Position numbers and translations under genes: made by a program. A stretch of 64,000 nt of DNA from Microcoleus sp. bin48.metabat.b7b8b9.023 (GTDB lineage Bacteria > Cyanobacteriota > Cyanobacteriia > Cyanobacteriales > Microcoleaceae): the NCBI RefSeq assembly GCF_013299185.1, contig NZ_JAAFKG010000018.1, positions 38,597 to 102,596 on the forward strand. Direction: 5' to 3'. Shown piece by piece: positions 18,204 to 26,614 of this stretch. Below the pieces are notes generated by a model. That model was not told the DNA's origin. It ran no database searches and saw nothing but the letters and a program-made list of their open reading frames with translations. Position 1 is the stretch's first letter. The number at the start of each line of letters is the position of its first letter.

Positions 18204-20594
18204 CTAAACTTCATCGCTCTTACCTATGGCCTTTCGGACTTTCTCAACTTGCTTCGGTGCTTCCATTTCAGTGAAGAGTCGAATCGCCTCTTGAAAATGA
18301 GTCTGACTATTTTCGGTATCACCCATCTTTTGGTGAGTTAAGGCAAGTTGATAATGAGCCTCCGCTAAATCGCATTTAGCGCCGATTTTCTCTAGAAGTG
18401 CGATCGACTCTGAATGATGGGAAAGGGCTGTTTCAAATTCTCCCTGTATGCGATAGAGTTCTGCTAGGCCACTGAAAGCTTGTCCTTTAACTTGAGTATA
18501 GCCACTCTCGTCAGCATCTGAGATTACTGTAAGGAAAAGTTGACGAGATTTTTCTAACTCACCCAAATTTTTATAAGTATGGGCAAGAAAAAATAGTTTA
18601 TTTCCTCTGCTCCACTCGGTACAAATACCATTAGTCTTATAATTAGAATTTTCATTTTTTTCAGCAAAATGACGTGCTTCTTCAGTTAAACCCAAACATG
18701 ACTTAACAAATGCAATGGAAAACCAACAACTCCTGATAGTTCCCGAAATAAGGCCCTCAGAATTAGCAAATAAAATTGACTGCTGAAGAAAATCATCTGC
18801 CTTTTCCAATTCGCCTAAAGCTATTTGACAAAGACCTAAATTCAATAAAGATCCTATTTTATTTTCTCTAAATTTGAGCCTGATTTCTTCCGAGCAATAA
18901 TTTTTATTATTTAGAGAATTATTTACTATTTGATAACATTTTTCGTGGCAGTTAATAGCTTTATTTATCTTACCAGTCAACCAGTATAAATCACCTAATA
19001 TAGTATAAAGTAAACTTTTATCTACTAAGTTGATATATATTTCCTCTATAATTAAAACGATTATTTTAATGAGAGTTTCAAATCGCCCTAATCTATAAAA
19101 AGATTGACCAAGCGCGGCTTTTTTCACCCATTTATTATCTCGCTTTTTTACAAGAACCTGACCTGCTAATTCGTAGTTAGCAATTTCTATATAGTGGAAG
19201 TAAGATTCTAAAGCTTTCACTGCATCTTCTATAGTTTCAACCGTCAGAACACTATCTCTCCAAAATTCAGCAGCTTTATGATTTGCTTTCTCCAAATCTT
19301 CACTATCTCTCAACCGTGCGATCGCCTCTGCCCGAATCACTGGATGCAACCAATATTCTCCTTTTAAACCCTCTACTAAAGACCGACTTCGCAAAGAATC
19401 AATCACGCGCCTGCGCTGTGCTTCTGGCACATCCCACAGTAAGCACAATAAGCCCTCCGTGGGTACAGTCGGCACATCCTGTTGATAGCGATAACATCCC
19501 AAACGGCAGAGGAGTCGATAGGCTTCGGGATAAGTTTTTGCGAGACGATTAAACTGCTCTTTGACAAGGTTTTCTACAGCTAACTCCACCAATAAACCAG
19601 CTTCAACTTTATGTTCTTGCCAATAGGCTACCATCCCTCCATCTCTCTGTATGGGATCGCATAAAATAGTCATCGCCAAGGCATTACCGCCATAAGCTTT
19701 GTGGATTTCTTTTAGAGTTGTCACATCTATCTCAATATCGCGACTAAAAAAATCTTGCCACGCTTGTTCATCGAGGCTAGGTAACGAGTAATTGATGATA
19801 CCTACGCCTTCAGCTAAAGGTTCACGACTGGTAATTAACGTTACTGACTGTACCGAATAATCAGCCAAAACTCGCAACAATTCCACATAGCGGCGATGGG
19901 GTTCAATAAATCTGCCTTGTCCATCTAGCGCGGGTTCCAAATTATCAATTAATATCCCCACTCGGCGCGTCTGAAGTTGGCGCTTCAGTCTCCCAAGCGT
20001 AACTCCAAACTCCCGCCCAGGTTCTTCCTGAAAGTCCCGCTTCAGCCATTCTTCAATCACACTTTCAACCAGGGTAATATTTTCTTTCTCCTTTGCCATT
20101 AGCAATTCCAGCACTAAGTCAAAACCCTGAGAGTTGAGATATTCCTGTGCCAAAGTTGTTTTGCCCACACCGCCGGGTGCTTGGATGACGATGATTTTTG
20201 CGCCTTGGTTGATCCGGATGTTGAGGTAGTCGATCGCCCTTTCCCGTCCCACAAAATTCTGGTTGGGTATTGAGGGATGTGCGATCGGCCCTTCACCATC
20301 TACAAAATCTGACTCTGGCTGCTGTCGCAAATAGTCTCGGATCTTCGGCAGCCAGGAGGACTTATTGATTCGTTTCACTTCTCCCATTTCCAGGGCGATC
20401 GCCTCACTGATGTCCGCGCTGACTCGTTTGGCATGGCTTTGGCTGTAACCGCTATCCTTGGCAGCATTCTGGATCGTCTTACCCTGCAAAAACTGATCGA
20501 TCAGACTGCACTGGGCATCAGTTAAAGGACTATTTTGAAAAGCTGACAAAGCTTTTTTGACCCAATTGACCATTGCGGTGCGATCGTCGCCCAT
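18204..20594 (-). CDS. STAND ATPase with N-terminal HTH and TPR repeats
   Basis: A 796-residue signal-transducing ATPase. Residues 18-75 form a helix-turn-helix-like domain (LTDAQCSLIDQFLQGKTIQ, then AKDSGYSQSHAKRVSADI), of the kind found at the front of cyanobacterial STAND proteins. The NB-ARC-type ATPase starts at NFVGRERAIDYL, with Walker A APGGVGKTTLAQ near 140, Walker B GILIDNLEPALD, sensor LITSREPL and GGNALAMTI. A winged-helix region with YWLHPVIRAEAIARL follows. About five TPR units fill residues 520-790. Such proteins assemble when the repeats sense a ligand, and many act in immunity or signalling. No effector domain is visible, so its output is unknown. Confidence 0.88.
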   Translation of the reverse strand: MGDDRTAMVNWVKKALSAFQNSPLTDAQCSLIDQFLQGKTIQNAAKDSGYSQSHAKRVSADISEAIALEMGEVKRINKSSWLPKIRDYLRQQPESDFVDGEGPIAHPSIPNQNFVGRERAIDYLNIRINQGAKIIVIQAPGGVGKTTLAQEYLNSQGFDLVLELLMAKEKENITLVESVIEEWLKRDFQEEPGREFGVTLGRLKRQLQTRRVGILIDNLEPALDGQGRFIEPHRRYVELLRVLADYSVQSVTLITSREPLAEGVGIINYSLPSLDEQAWQDFFSRDIEIDVTTLKEIHKAYGGNALAMTILCDPIQRDGGMVAYWQEHKVEAGLLVELAVENLVKEQFNRLAKTYPEAYRLLCRLGCYRYQQDVPTVPTEGLLCLLWDVPEAQRRRVIDSLRSRSLVEGLKGEYWLHPVIRAEAIARLRDSEDLEKANHKAAEFWRDSVLTVETIEDAVKALESYFHYIEIANYELAGQVLVKKRDNKWVKKAALGQSFYRLGRFETLIKIIVLIIEEIYINLVDKSLLYTILGDLYWLTGKINKAINCHEKCYQIVNNSLNNKNYCSEEIRLKFRENKIGSLLNLGLCQIALGELEKADDFLQQSILFANSEGLISGTIRSCWFSIAFVKSCLGLTEEARHFAEKNENSNYKTNGICTEWSRGNKLFFLAHTYKNLGELEKSRQLFLTVISDADESGYTQVKGQAFSGLAELYRIQGEFETALSHHSESIALLEKIGAKCDLAEAHYQLALTHQKMGDTENSQTHFQEAIRLFTEMEAPKQVEKVRKAIGKSDEV

Positions 20595-21046
20595 AGACCA
20601 AAAGATACTTTTTAACGTTGCTTTAGTGTACCATCAAAACCATTGCCATTACAAGGCTTTGGGTAAAACAAGTTTGGTCTTTACAGATTCGTTTCAGGAG
20701 AAGGAAACATAAAATGATACTTTTTAGTTCAAAAAAGACTCATGCGCTTTCTAGCTAGTCACCCGAACTCTAGACAAACCCAGAAGCCTTGTCAATTCTA
20801 GATTTTAGGTATCCGAATATAGTTTTGTCTGTTTTCACAGTCTTAATAGGGCGATCGAAAAGTATGAATATTTTTGTTGAAAGTTGATACAAAAAAGACT
20901 AGCTCATTAAAAAATAAGTCGATATTGTAGAACTTAATTGAGCAAGAATTTTTGTGAAGAGCAATATTCTTACTTGCAGCGATCCTTGTCTCCAAAACTT
21001 CGGCTCTAACTGATCCGAACTATACACTTCTTAAAGGAATCTGGTC
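20595..21046. other. Gene-free AT-rich region
   Basis: This is the divergent gap between the STAND gene and the oxygenase gene, so promoters for both should lie here. It is AT-rich with no clear repeat element and no coding frame. I see no promoter boxes good enough to mark. The oxygenase ATG has AAGGA nine bases upstream. Confidence 0.5.
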
Positions 21047-21871
21047 ATGCTGGCACAAACTACAGAAACAAAGACAGGTGAAGATGGTTTTTTGAATTTA
21101 GAAAGAGTGCTTAACTCAGAGGCAATTCTAGCTCTCATAAAAGGTGAATTACTCGCTATTCGAGTTCGTCATTACTATCCTGAGATTTTCTGTCAACGAG
21201 TACAAGAACGGTTGTCTAGTGAAGAACGAATGGGAGTCTATTCAACTGTTGGTGCGGAAGAGATTGGTCGCGATCGTCTTTCCTATTACGAAACACACAA
21301 TGACCCAGTACATTGGCAGCAATACTATGCCCAAGCTGGATACAACATTCGAGAAATTCGAGAAATTTTCGATCCTTACTATTCACCAATCGATCGACTG
21401 CGACTCAACTTAGACGAAGTATGGCCCGCCGGAGCACATCTCGAAAATATTGATGGTCTACCTATGTTTGTTGGGTTGACTCGTCTTCTTAAACAAGGGT
21501 CTTACATTTTCCCTCACAATGACAATATTCAAGAGGATTCCAATTTCAATCCGCGCGCCAAAGAAATTCGCATTCAGCTTGCGGCAAACGTTTACCTCAA
21601 TATGCCAGAGTCAGGAGGCAGCTTGTTATTATGGGATGCTTCTATGCTTCCAGAAAATTTATCACATTGCCGTCGTGAAGACGCCTACGGATTTGACCCT
21701 GAAAAGATTGGCCCTCCTAAGCTTGAAATTAAACCAGAGATTGGCGATTTAATACTGTTTAACTCCCGTTATCTTCATTCTGTATCGCCTGTTGGTGTTG
21801 GCGGACGCTTGAGTAGCTCTTGCTTTATTGGTTTTCGTTCTTTCAATTGTCCGCTGTCTTACTGGAGCTAG
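21047..21871 (+). CDS. 2-oxoglutarate/Fe(II)-dependent oxygenase
   Basis: A 274-residue protein of the 2OG-Fe(II) dioxygenase superfamily, which hydroxylates or otherwise oxidises small molecules or amino-acid side chains. The iron site is visible as HND in SYIFPHNDN near residue 165 and a distal His in NSRYLHSVSPVG near 245, followed by a Gly-Arg motif (GVGGRLSSS) suited to binding 2-oxoglutarate. Between them runs QLAANVYLNMPESGGSLLLW, typical of prolyl-hydroxylase-like folds. It stands 40 bp before an AlaX editing gene on the same strand, so the two are probably one operon. The substrate is unknown; a free amino acid is my inference from the neighbour. Confidence 0.85.
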   Translation: MLAQTTETKTGEDGFLNLERVLNSEAILALIKGELLAIRVRHYYPEIFCQRVQERLSSEERMGVYSTVGAEEIGRDRLSYYETHNDPVHWQQYYAQAGYNIREIREIFDPYYSPIDRLRLNLDEVWPAGAHLENIDGLPMFVGLTRLLKQGSYIFPHNDNIQEDSNFNPRAKEIRIQLAANVYLNMPESGGSLLLWDASMLPENLSHCRREDAYGFDPEKIGPPKLEIKPEIGDLILFNSRYLHSVSPVGVGGRLSSSCFIGFRSFNCPLSYWS

Positions 21872-21911
21872 TGACTACTGTTTCTGACACTTTAATTTAG
21901 AGGTTTTGATT

Positions 21912-22562
21912 GTGACTACTCTTAAGCTTTACCTAAAAGACTCAGAACTCTCGGAAGCAACTGCAAAGATCGTTGAATTGATTAATGGTGAGCAACCGAT
22001 TATTCGCCTCGATCAAACTATTTTTCACGCTCAAGGAGGAGGACAAAAATCTGACATTGGCTTGATTGACAATATTCTTGTCACTCACGCCTCTCATTCT
22101 GGTAACTATGTCGATCATTATGTTTCAGATTTCGGAAATCTCGAAGTTGGGCAGGACGTAAATATTTCAATTGATATCAACAATCGTTTGATTCATTCCA
22201 ATCACCATGTTGCAGGTCATTTGATTGCAGCATTAATTGAAAAAAGTTTCCCCGATTTGCAAGCAACGGCAGGGCATCATTGGCCTGGACAATCACGAGT
22301 TGAATTTTCAGGAACCCTACCACCAATTGAGAAGGTTCAAGAAAGCTTGAAATCCGATCTGGCAGAGGCAATCATTGAAAATCTACCTGTACAAGTCAAG
22401 GGCGATCCTTACGGCTGTCGCAAGATTGCGATCGGAGATTTTCCTGCTGTCTCTTGTGGTGGAACACATCCTAAATCTCTTGGCACGTTGAAAGAAGTAG
22501 AAGTGACTAAAGTTAAATCGCAGAAAGGAGTGCTGAGAGTTAGCTACTCTGTAGCAAATTAG
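21912..22562 (+). CDS. AlaX-type alanyl-tRNA editing protein
   Basis: AlaX proteins hydrolyse wrongly charged tRNA, classically Ser-tRNA(Ala). All parts of the editing site are visible: the strand FHAQGGGQKSDIG, the first metal-binding motif HHVAGHL (HxxxH) near residue 100, and CGGTH near 188. At 216 residues it is the short stand-alone form without the synthetase core. The GTG at 21912 has AGAGG eight bases upstream; a TTG two codons earlier is the alternative. Its pairing with a 2OG-Fe(II) oxygenase suggests that it removes an oxidised amino acid made by its neighbour from tRNA. That is an inference. Confidence 0.88.
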   Translation: MTTLKLYLKDSELSEATAKIVELINGEQPIIRLDQTIFHAQGGGQKSDIGLIDNILVTHASHSGNYVDHYVSDFGNLEVGQDVNISIDINNRLIHSNHHVAGHLIAALIEKSFPDLQATAGHHWPGQSRVEFSGTLPPIEKVQESLKSDLAEAIIENLPVQVKGDPYGCRKIAIGDFPAVSCGGTHPKSLGTLKEVEVTKVKSQKGVLRVSYSVAN

Positions 22563-22752
22563 AGAAAATGTAGGGTTGGCATTGCCAGCCCTATCCAAGC
22601 GCGATCGCCCTTTCCTCCATCCGCCTCCATCGTGGCACGGGCGTCCCGCCTGTGCAATAGATTGGTTCAAAAAAGAGCGATCGCCGATAAACTGTTTATA
22701 GGTTTTACTAATTTACAATTCTGCTGTTGAACTATTGAGCGATCGCCCTCCT

Positions 22753-23397
22753 TCATTCCCCAGACTGAATCCGACTCCTCACCCACCGCCTAAACCCTCG
22801 AATCATCGACGTTTCCCCCACATTTTTTTGTGTTTCCACAAATCCCATAATCTCAGTTGGCGACAAAAAAGGAAAGTGAGGAGAAACTTCCCGTTCTACA
22901 TATTCCTGACCTTCTAACTGATAGAATATCAAACGCGAACCGTCATAACGCCAAACCTCGGATACGCCCAAACTCGCATACAATTCCATGCGGTTAATAG
23001 AACTGCTAGTGATGTCAATCTCGATTACTAAATCAGGCGGCGGATATTCATTTAAGTCAATTTGCTCTACATCTCGGACAACTCGCTCATTTTCGATATA
23101 GTAACACTGATCCGGTTCTAAACCTTTGAGCAAATCTTCGCGCTTGCAAGTTCTCGAACCCAGGCTGCGAATTTCTACATTCAATTCTTCGGTTACTGTT
23201 TCTACAAAACGTCCTAAAATTTTTTTGTTACCTTCATGCGAGTCTAAGGGAGTCATGATTTCTAAAGTACCTCGATCGTAATTCAAGCGAATTCCCGCTT
23301 GTTCTGCTAGTTCGTTTACCAGAGATTCGTAAGTCTGCCAGCTAATGTTTTTCAGCAAAACTCCCGAAGTTTGACTTTCAATTAGGGTGGCTGTCAT
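22753..23397 (-). CDS. Uma2 family (DUF820) putative endonuclease
   Basis: A 214-residue member of the Uma2/DUF820 family, which has a PD-(D/E)XK nuclease fold and is hugely expanded in cyanobacteria; its targets are not known. Core features are RLNYDRGTLEIMTPLDSHE, CKREDLLKGLEPDQCYYIEN, then PPPDLVIEIDITSSS with the acidic residues and VSEVWRYDG. The protein ends with a basic tail. The ATG start is unambiguous. It stands alone on the minus strand. Confidence 0.92.
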   Translation of the reverse strand: MTATLIESQTSGVLLKNISWQTYESLVNELAEQAGIRLNYDRGTLEIMTPLDSHEGNKKILGRFVETVTEELNVEIRSLGSRTCKREDLLKGLEPDQCYYIENERVVRDVEQIDLNEYPPPDLVIEIDITSSSINRMELYASLGVSEVWRYDGSRLIFYQLEGQEYVEREVSPHFPFLSPTEIMGFVETQKNVGETSMIRGFRRWVRSRIQSGE

Positions 23398-24098
23398 GGC
23401 TACCTGCTTGCTTTTTAGCTTATTTATTTAGTCCTCGACATACGGGCGGTCAGAAACCGGGTTTTTGCGATATACTTCGTCAGAGCTTGCAAAAACTACA
23501 AAAAACCCGGTTTCTTGGATTTTGATACGTCAGTCTGATTACATTTTAGCAAAACTCAGCTTAATTGTAGATCGCACTTTTTCCACTTCCATGAAATGCG
23601 ATCGCCCTTTTTGAGCTATTGTAAAAACCGACTTTACGATCGCCAATTCATACCGCCAAATACAATTTTATTAGTCCCCAGAGACGGACATCGTTAGTGT
23701 AAACCTGGTTTCAACCGCCGTCTCGTCTTTTGATTTAGCATTTCGACCCAACTTACTGGTTTCCAGCCGCTGACTCTGGTAACGAGTAAATCCAAAATCT
23801 AAAATTCAAAATATAAAATCTAAAATCGGTTGACGGCTGGCCCCCTATGCGGCTACGCTGTGAATTGATAGGTTGCTTTGCTTGCACAGGAGGCAACCCG
23901 CGTCGCCCGAAAATCTAGTTGCACTGCCCAAAGCTGCGCTAACAGCCAAGGACAGCATAACCGCCAAACTGATACAAGCAGTGTGGAGGCTAACGGAGTA
24001 TCTTAACACTCTCTGTGGCCGCCCTGCTATGCGTTAAAATGCGGGGCGGCTGGATTTTTGGGTTTCCTTAGAAAACCCAAAGTCAGGAGAAAAATAAT
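23398..24098. other. Gene-free 700 bp with family A repeat and leader hairpins
   Basis: A family A hairpin repeat lies at 23451-23517. Just before the next gene, a stem GCCGCCC/GGGCGGC (24018-24050) is followed by TGGATTTTT, then a smaller GGGTTT/AAACCC hairpin at 24060-24078. Together they look like a terminator or attenuator in the leader of the 94-residue gene. The stretch 23880-24010 has mixed GC content and may be transcribed, but I recognise no RNA family in it. Confidence 0.5.
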
Positions 24099-24383
24099 AT
24101 GTCACAGGAATTCGTGCCCGACGAAAACTCATCCGTTAGCGAAGCCCTCGAAGAGGATTGTCCAAATTCGGATTCAGCAGCGGTATCGGAACAGGATGTG
24201 CTGCTGGTAACGGTTGTGGGTTCGCCCCAGGGTGTCCGGGAAACGATTCTCACTTTGTACCGATTGGGATTTGCCGAAGTTGGTGATTGGAGTCCCGTAC
24301 AGCGTGCGGCAACTCCCGGGCACGTGATGAGCGTGCTGATTCGTCGTAAAGTGCGATCTGATTGTACGCCGCCGGGAAGGTAA
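24099..24383 (+). CDS. Small hypothetical protein, 94 aa
   Basis: The ATG has a strong AGGAG eight bases upstream. The first 35 residues are acidic and Ser-rich, probably disordered. The rest (VLLVTVVGSPQGVRETIL, then FAEVGDWSPVQ and VMSVLIRRKV) looks like a small alpha/beta domain. I do not recognise the family. Two stable hairpins in the leader suggest control by attenuation. Confidence 0.65.
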   Translation: MSQEFVPDENSSVSEALEEDCPNSDSAAVSEQDVLLVTVVGSPQGVRETILTLYRLGFAEVGDWSPVQRAATPGHVMSVLIRRKVRSDCTPPGR

Positions 24384-24826
24384 GCTGGGAGGTTTCGCGA
24401 TCGTCACAGCCCTACGAATGATATCTTAACTGGTTCCCAGGCTGAGCCTGGGAACCCATGTGCGATCGCTCCTCTTCTCAAACCGATGATGAAATGAGAA
24501 ATGTCGATCGATTCTTTTGGCGGCGATGATGTGGCTTACAAGCAATACCTGGAATCGGAAAAGAGCAATAATTTAAGCTTATTCGCGGGGTCAGAAACCG
24601 GGTTTTTTCGATAATACTTGGTTGTGATGCGTAGATGCAGCCAAAAACCCGGTTTCTTTGTCGGAGTGCGTCAGTGAAAGCCTTGGAATAAAGAGGGTAT
24701 TAAAGCACAATCGGTATTATGATAAAATAAATCAACTCTAAAGATGCGCCTTGACGCAGTGCGGCAAACACCGGGTCAAGACGACTTCTCCAATGTTGTA
24801 GAGCCAACACAGGAGCTATATCAATA
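24384..24826. repeat. Intergenic region with gene remnant and family A repeat
   Basis: Besides the remnant described separately (24467-24575), this gap holds a family A hairpin repeat at 24591-24670, which includes the internal GTTGTGATGCGTAGATG also found in the copies at 26352-26534. No intact gene is present. Confidence 0.8.
24467..24575 (+). pseudogene. Remnant of a second copy of the 148-aa gene
   Basis: The DNA matches the 3' end of the gene at 25051-25497, encoding SIDSFGGDDVAYKQYLESEK where the intact gene has SIDSFDGDEVAYKQYLKSEK. Similarity begins near GCTCCTCT at 24467 and runs for about 110 bases. The frame then runs into a family A repeat. It is the tail of a lost duplicate. Confidence 0.75.
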
Positions 24827-25051
24827 ATGACAAATAACGATCCAAATAGGTGGCTACGCTACGATTCAGATAGGGATATCTCGCGACACAGCGCCACCAG
24901 CCCGCAGAAATGCCGGGATATGCAAAAGAAGTATGGCTGGAAACTGATCGACATTGAGGAAATCGAAAATAAGTACATTTTTGAAGTTGATTGTGTGTTC
25001 AAAGGGAAAACAGAATTTCCCAACTATCTCGAAGAAAAGGAGGAAGAGTAA
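24827..25051 (+). CDS. Small hypothetical protein, 74 aa
   Basis: A charged 74-residue protein with an ATG start. It reads WLRYDSDRDISRHSATSPQK and KKYGWKLIDIEEIENKY in its first two thirds and ends in a run of Glu. Its stop codon overlaps the start of the next gene by one base (TAATG), so the two are translationally coupled. I do not recognise the family. The coupling and the duplicate remnant of its partner upstream suggest a small mobile accessory pair. Confidence 0.65.
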   Translation: MTNNDPNRWLRYDSDRDISRHSATSPQKCRDMQKKYGWKLIDIEEIENKYIFEVDCVFKGKTEFPNYLEEKEEE

Positions 25052-25497
25052 TGCAAAAATACATTGTTTTTCAAGCTGAGTCAGGTGAAGATGAAGGTTG
25101 GAGACAGAGAAAACTCCAACACAGCCAAGCTCTAACTTTTATAATTGCAGAAAACTGGGATTCTTCTCAGGAACCGATTCCTGAACCGGGATATCGCCCT
25201 GTAGAATTTGTGCGGGTGGAGTCAGAACACGATCCAAACGAGCACGCACACAATACTCATTATCGGGTGAGTGATTGGGAAGTTGTGCGGGTACAAACAT
25301 ACACGCCTGATATTCCAACTCCGATGAGCGATTATGATGTAATTGTGATGTGTTATTGTCGGTATAGCCCGATCGATGCTCCTCTGAAATCGATGCCGAA
25401 ACGACAGGTATCGATCGATTCTTTTGATGGCGATGAGGTGGCTTACAAGCAATACTTGAAATCGGAAAAGAGCAAGAATTATCCGTCGTCAACTTAA
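25051..25497 (+). CDS. Hypothetical protein, 148 aa
   Basis: The start is the ATG that overlaps the upstream stop (TAATG), preceded by AGGAGG in the end of that gene. The protein is hydrophilic, with GYRPVEFVRVESEHDPNEHA and YDVIVMCYCRYSPIDAPLKS as the most distinctive stretches. The C-terminal SIDSFDGDEVAYKQYLK is duplicated as a remnant 900 bp upstream. I recognise no family and no membrane segment. It forms a two-gene unit with the 74-residue protein. Confidence 0.7.
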   Translation: MQKYIVFQAESGEDEGWRQRKLQHSQALTFIIAENWDSSQEPIPEPGYRPVEFVRVESEHDPNEHAHNTHYRVSDWEVVRVQTYTPDIPTPMSDYDVIVMCYCRYSPIDAPLKSMPKRQVSIDSFDGDEVAYKQYLKSEKSKNYPSST

Positions 25498-25537
25498 GCG
25501 TCAAGTCCTTAATAATTCTCGCTTTTCCCAGAATTAA

Positions 25538-25981
25538 TCAAGGCTTTACAGTTGGGGGATTAACAGCCGTAATTTCTGAATAACGAGCGAAATCAGCAAT
25601 GTTAAAAGTTAGGATATGGGTTAAACCATGAACGAGCATAGCAGCAACTAGCCGCGCATCATGAACGTTGACACCCATAACCTTATATGTTATCACCAGT
25701 CGCTCCCATTCTTGATAAATGGCTTCGGTATCCAACAACAAAGGAAAAAGCTGTTTTAAACGATTAATTTCTGTCTCTGCTTCTGTTGCAGTACGTCCTA
25801 ATCCATTTCTCTGGATTGGGCGTGTGCAGACGTTCCAAAACTCGATCAAATTTTGGGGTACGATATAAAGTTGTTCCCCGCGATCGCGCAAAGTAATCAC
25901 GGCATTGACAGCATCAGGATTCATTGGGTGTGCTGGATCGATGCTACGAAGCAGTATGTTTGTATCTACGAGAAATGGCAT
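25538..25981 (-). CDS. PIN-domain toxin (VapC-like)
   Basis: A PIN-domain ribonuclease of the kind that acts as toxin in VapBC-type modules. The acidic catalytic residues are visible: Asp in MPFLVDTNILLRSID, Glu in PQNLIEFWNVCTRP, Asp in MGVNVHDARLVAAM and Asp in ILTFNIADFARY. The 147 residues are a usual length. It starts directly after the stop of the upstream gene with no gap, as expected for a toxin translated together with its antitoxin. The RNA target cannot be told from sequence. Confidence 0.88.
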   Translation of the reverse strand: MPFLVDTNILLRSIDPAHPMNPDAVNAVITLRDRGEQLYIVPQNLIEFWNVCTRPIQRNGLGRTATEAETEINRLKQLFPLLLDTEAIYQEWERLVITYKVMGVNVHDARLVAAMLVHGLTHILTFNIADFARYSEITAVNPPTVKP

Positions 25982-26263
25982 TTAACCTCTGTCTCCATAA
26001 ATGCTCTCTCTGCTAATAGCTTCATCTGAAAGAGTGGGAAGATTTAGGGTGCGATGACTGTCAACCCATTCCTGAAATGCTATTGACCATTCTGTTCGGG
26101 TAGCTGTTTCATAAAATGGACGTTGTTGAGGTTCTATTAGCCGTTTGAGCATCGCATCTAGTAATGGTTTAATCTGAGCCGGTGTACGGCTGGTAATTTT
26201 TACCAAAACTTGAGTAATAGTCTGTATGTCTTGTTGGTGAGATTGCTGAAGATTGTGCAGCAT
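25982..26263 (-). CDS. Probable antitoxin partner of the PIN toxin
   Basis: A 93-residue protein immediately upstream of the PIN toxin. The ATG at 26263 has AAGGA seven to eight bases upstream, which decides the start over a TTG six codons earlier. It is helical, with LQQSHQQDIQTITQVLVKIT in the first third and ATRTEWSIAFQEWVDSH in the second. I do not recognise a DNA-binding antitoxin fold, so the role is inferred from position and size. Confidence 0.65.
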   Translation of the reverse strand: MLHNLQQSHQQDIQTITQVLVKITSRTPAQIKPLLDAMLKRLIEPQQRPFYETATRTEWSIAFQEWVDSHRTLNLPTLSDEAISRESIYGDRG

Positions 26264-26614
26264 AATTATCCTTGAGTGCAAGTTTTTGGGCTGATGATGG
26301 CAAGGTCGATCGCACTTTTTAAATTGATTATCATATTATAACTCTCATAGGACTGACGCGCGGGGGCCAGAAACCGGGTTTTTTCGAGAATTCTTGGTTG
26401 TGATGCGTAGATGTGGCCAAAAACCCGGTTTTTTTGAAGGCTGACGCGCGGGGGCCAGAAACCGGGTTTTTTTGAGAATTCTTGGTTGTGATGCGTAGAT
26501 GCGGCCAAAAACCCGGTTTCTTTGTCGGAGTGCGTAAATCCTGTGAACTTTTGGTGTAAGTTAACTGGACACATCCTCCTCCTGAATGCCGCGTCTTTAC
26601 TACTTCGTATCGAG
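26264..26614. repeat. Two tandem family A hairpin repeats
   Basis: Two direct copies, 26352-26440 and 26441-26534, each contain CTGACGCGCGGGGGCCAGAA, the CCGGGTTTTTT arm, GTTGTGATGCGTAGATG and the AAAAACCCGG arm. They differ at a few positions. The rest of the gap before the STAND gene's stop shows no gene. Confidence 0.9.
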
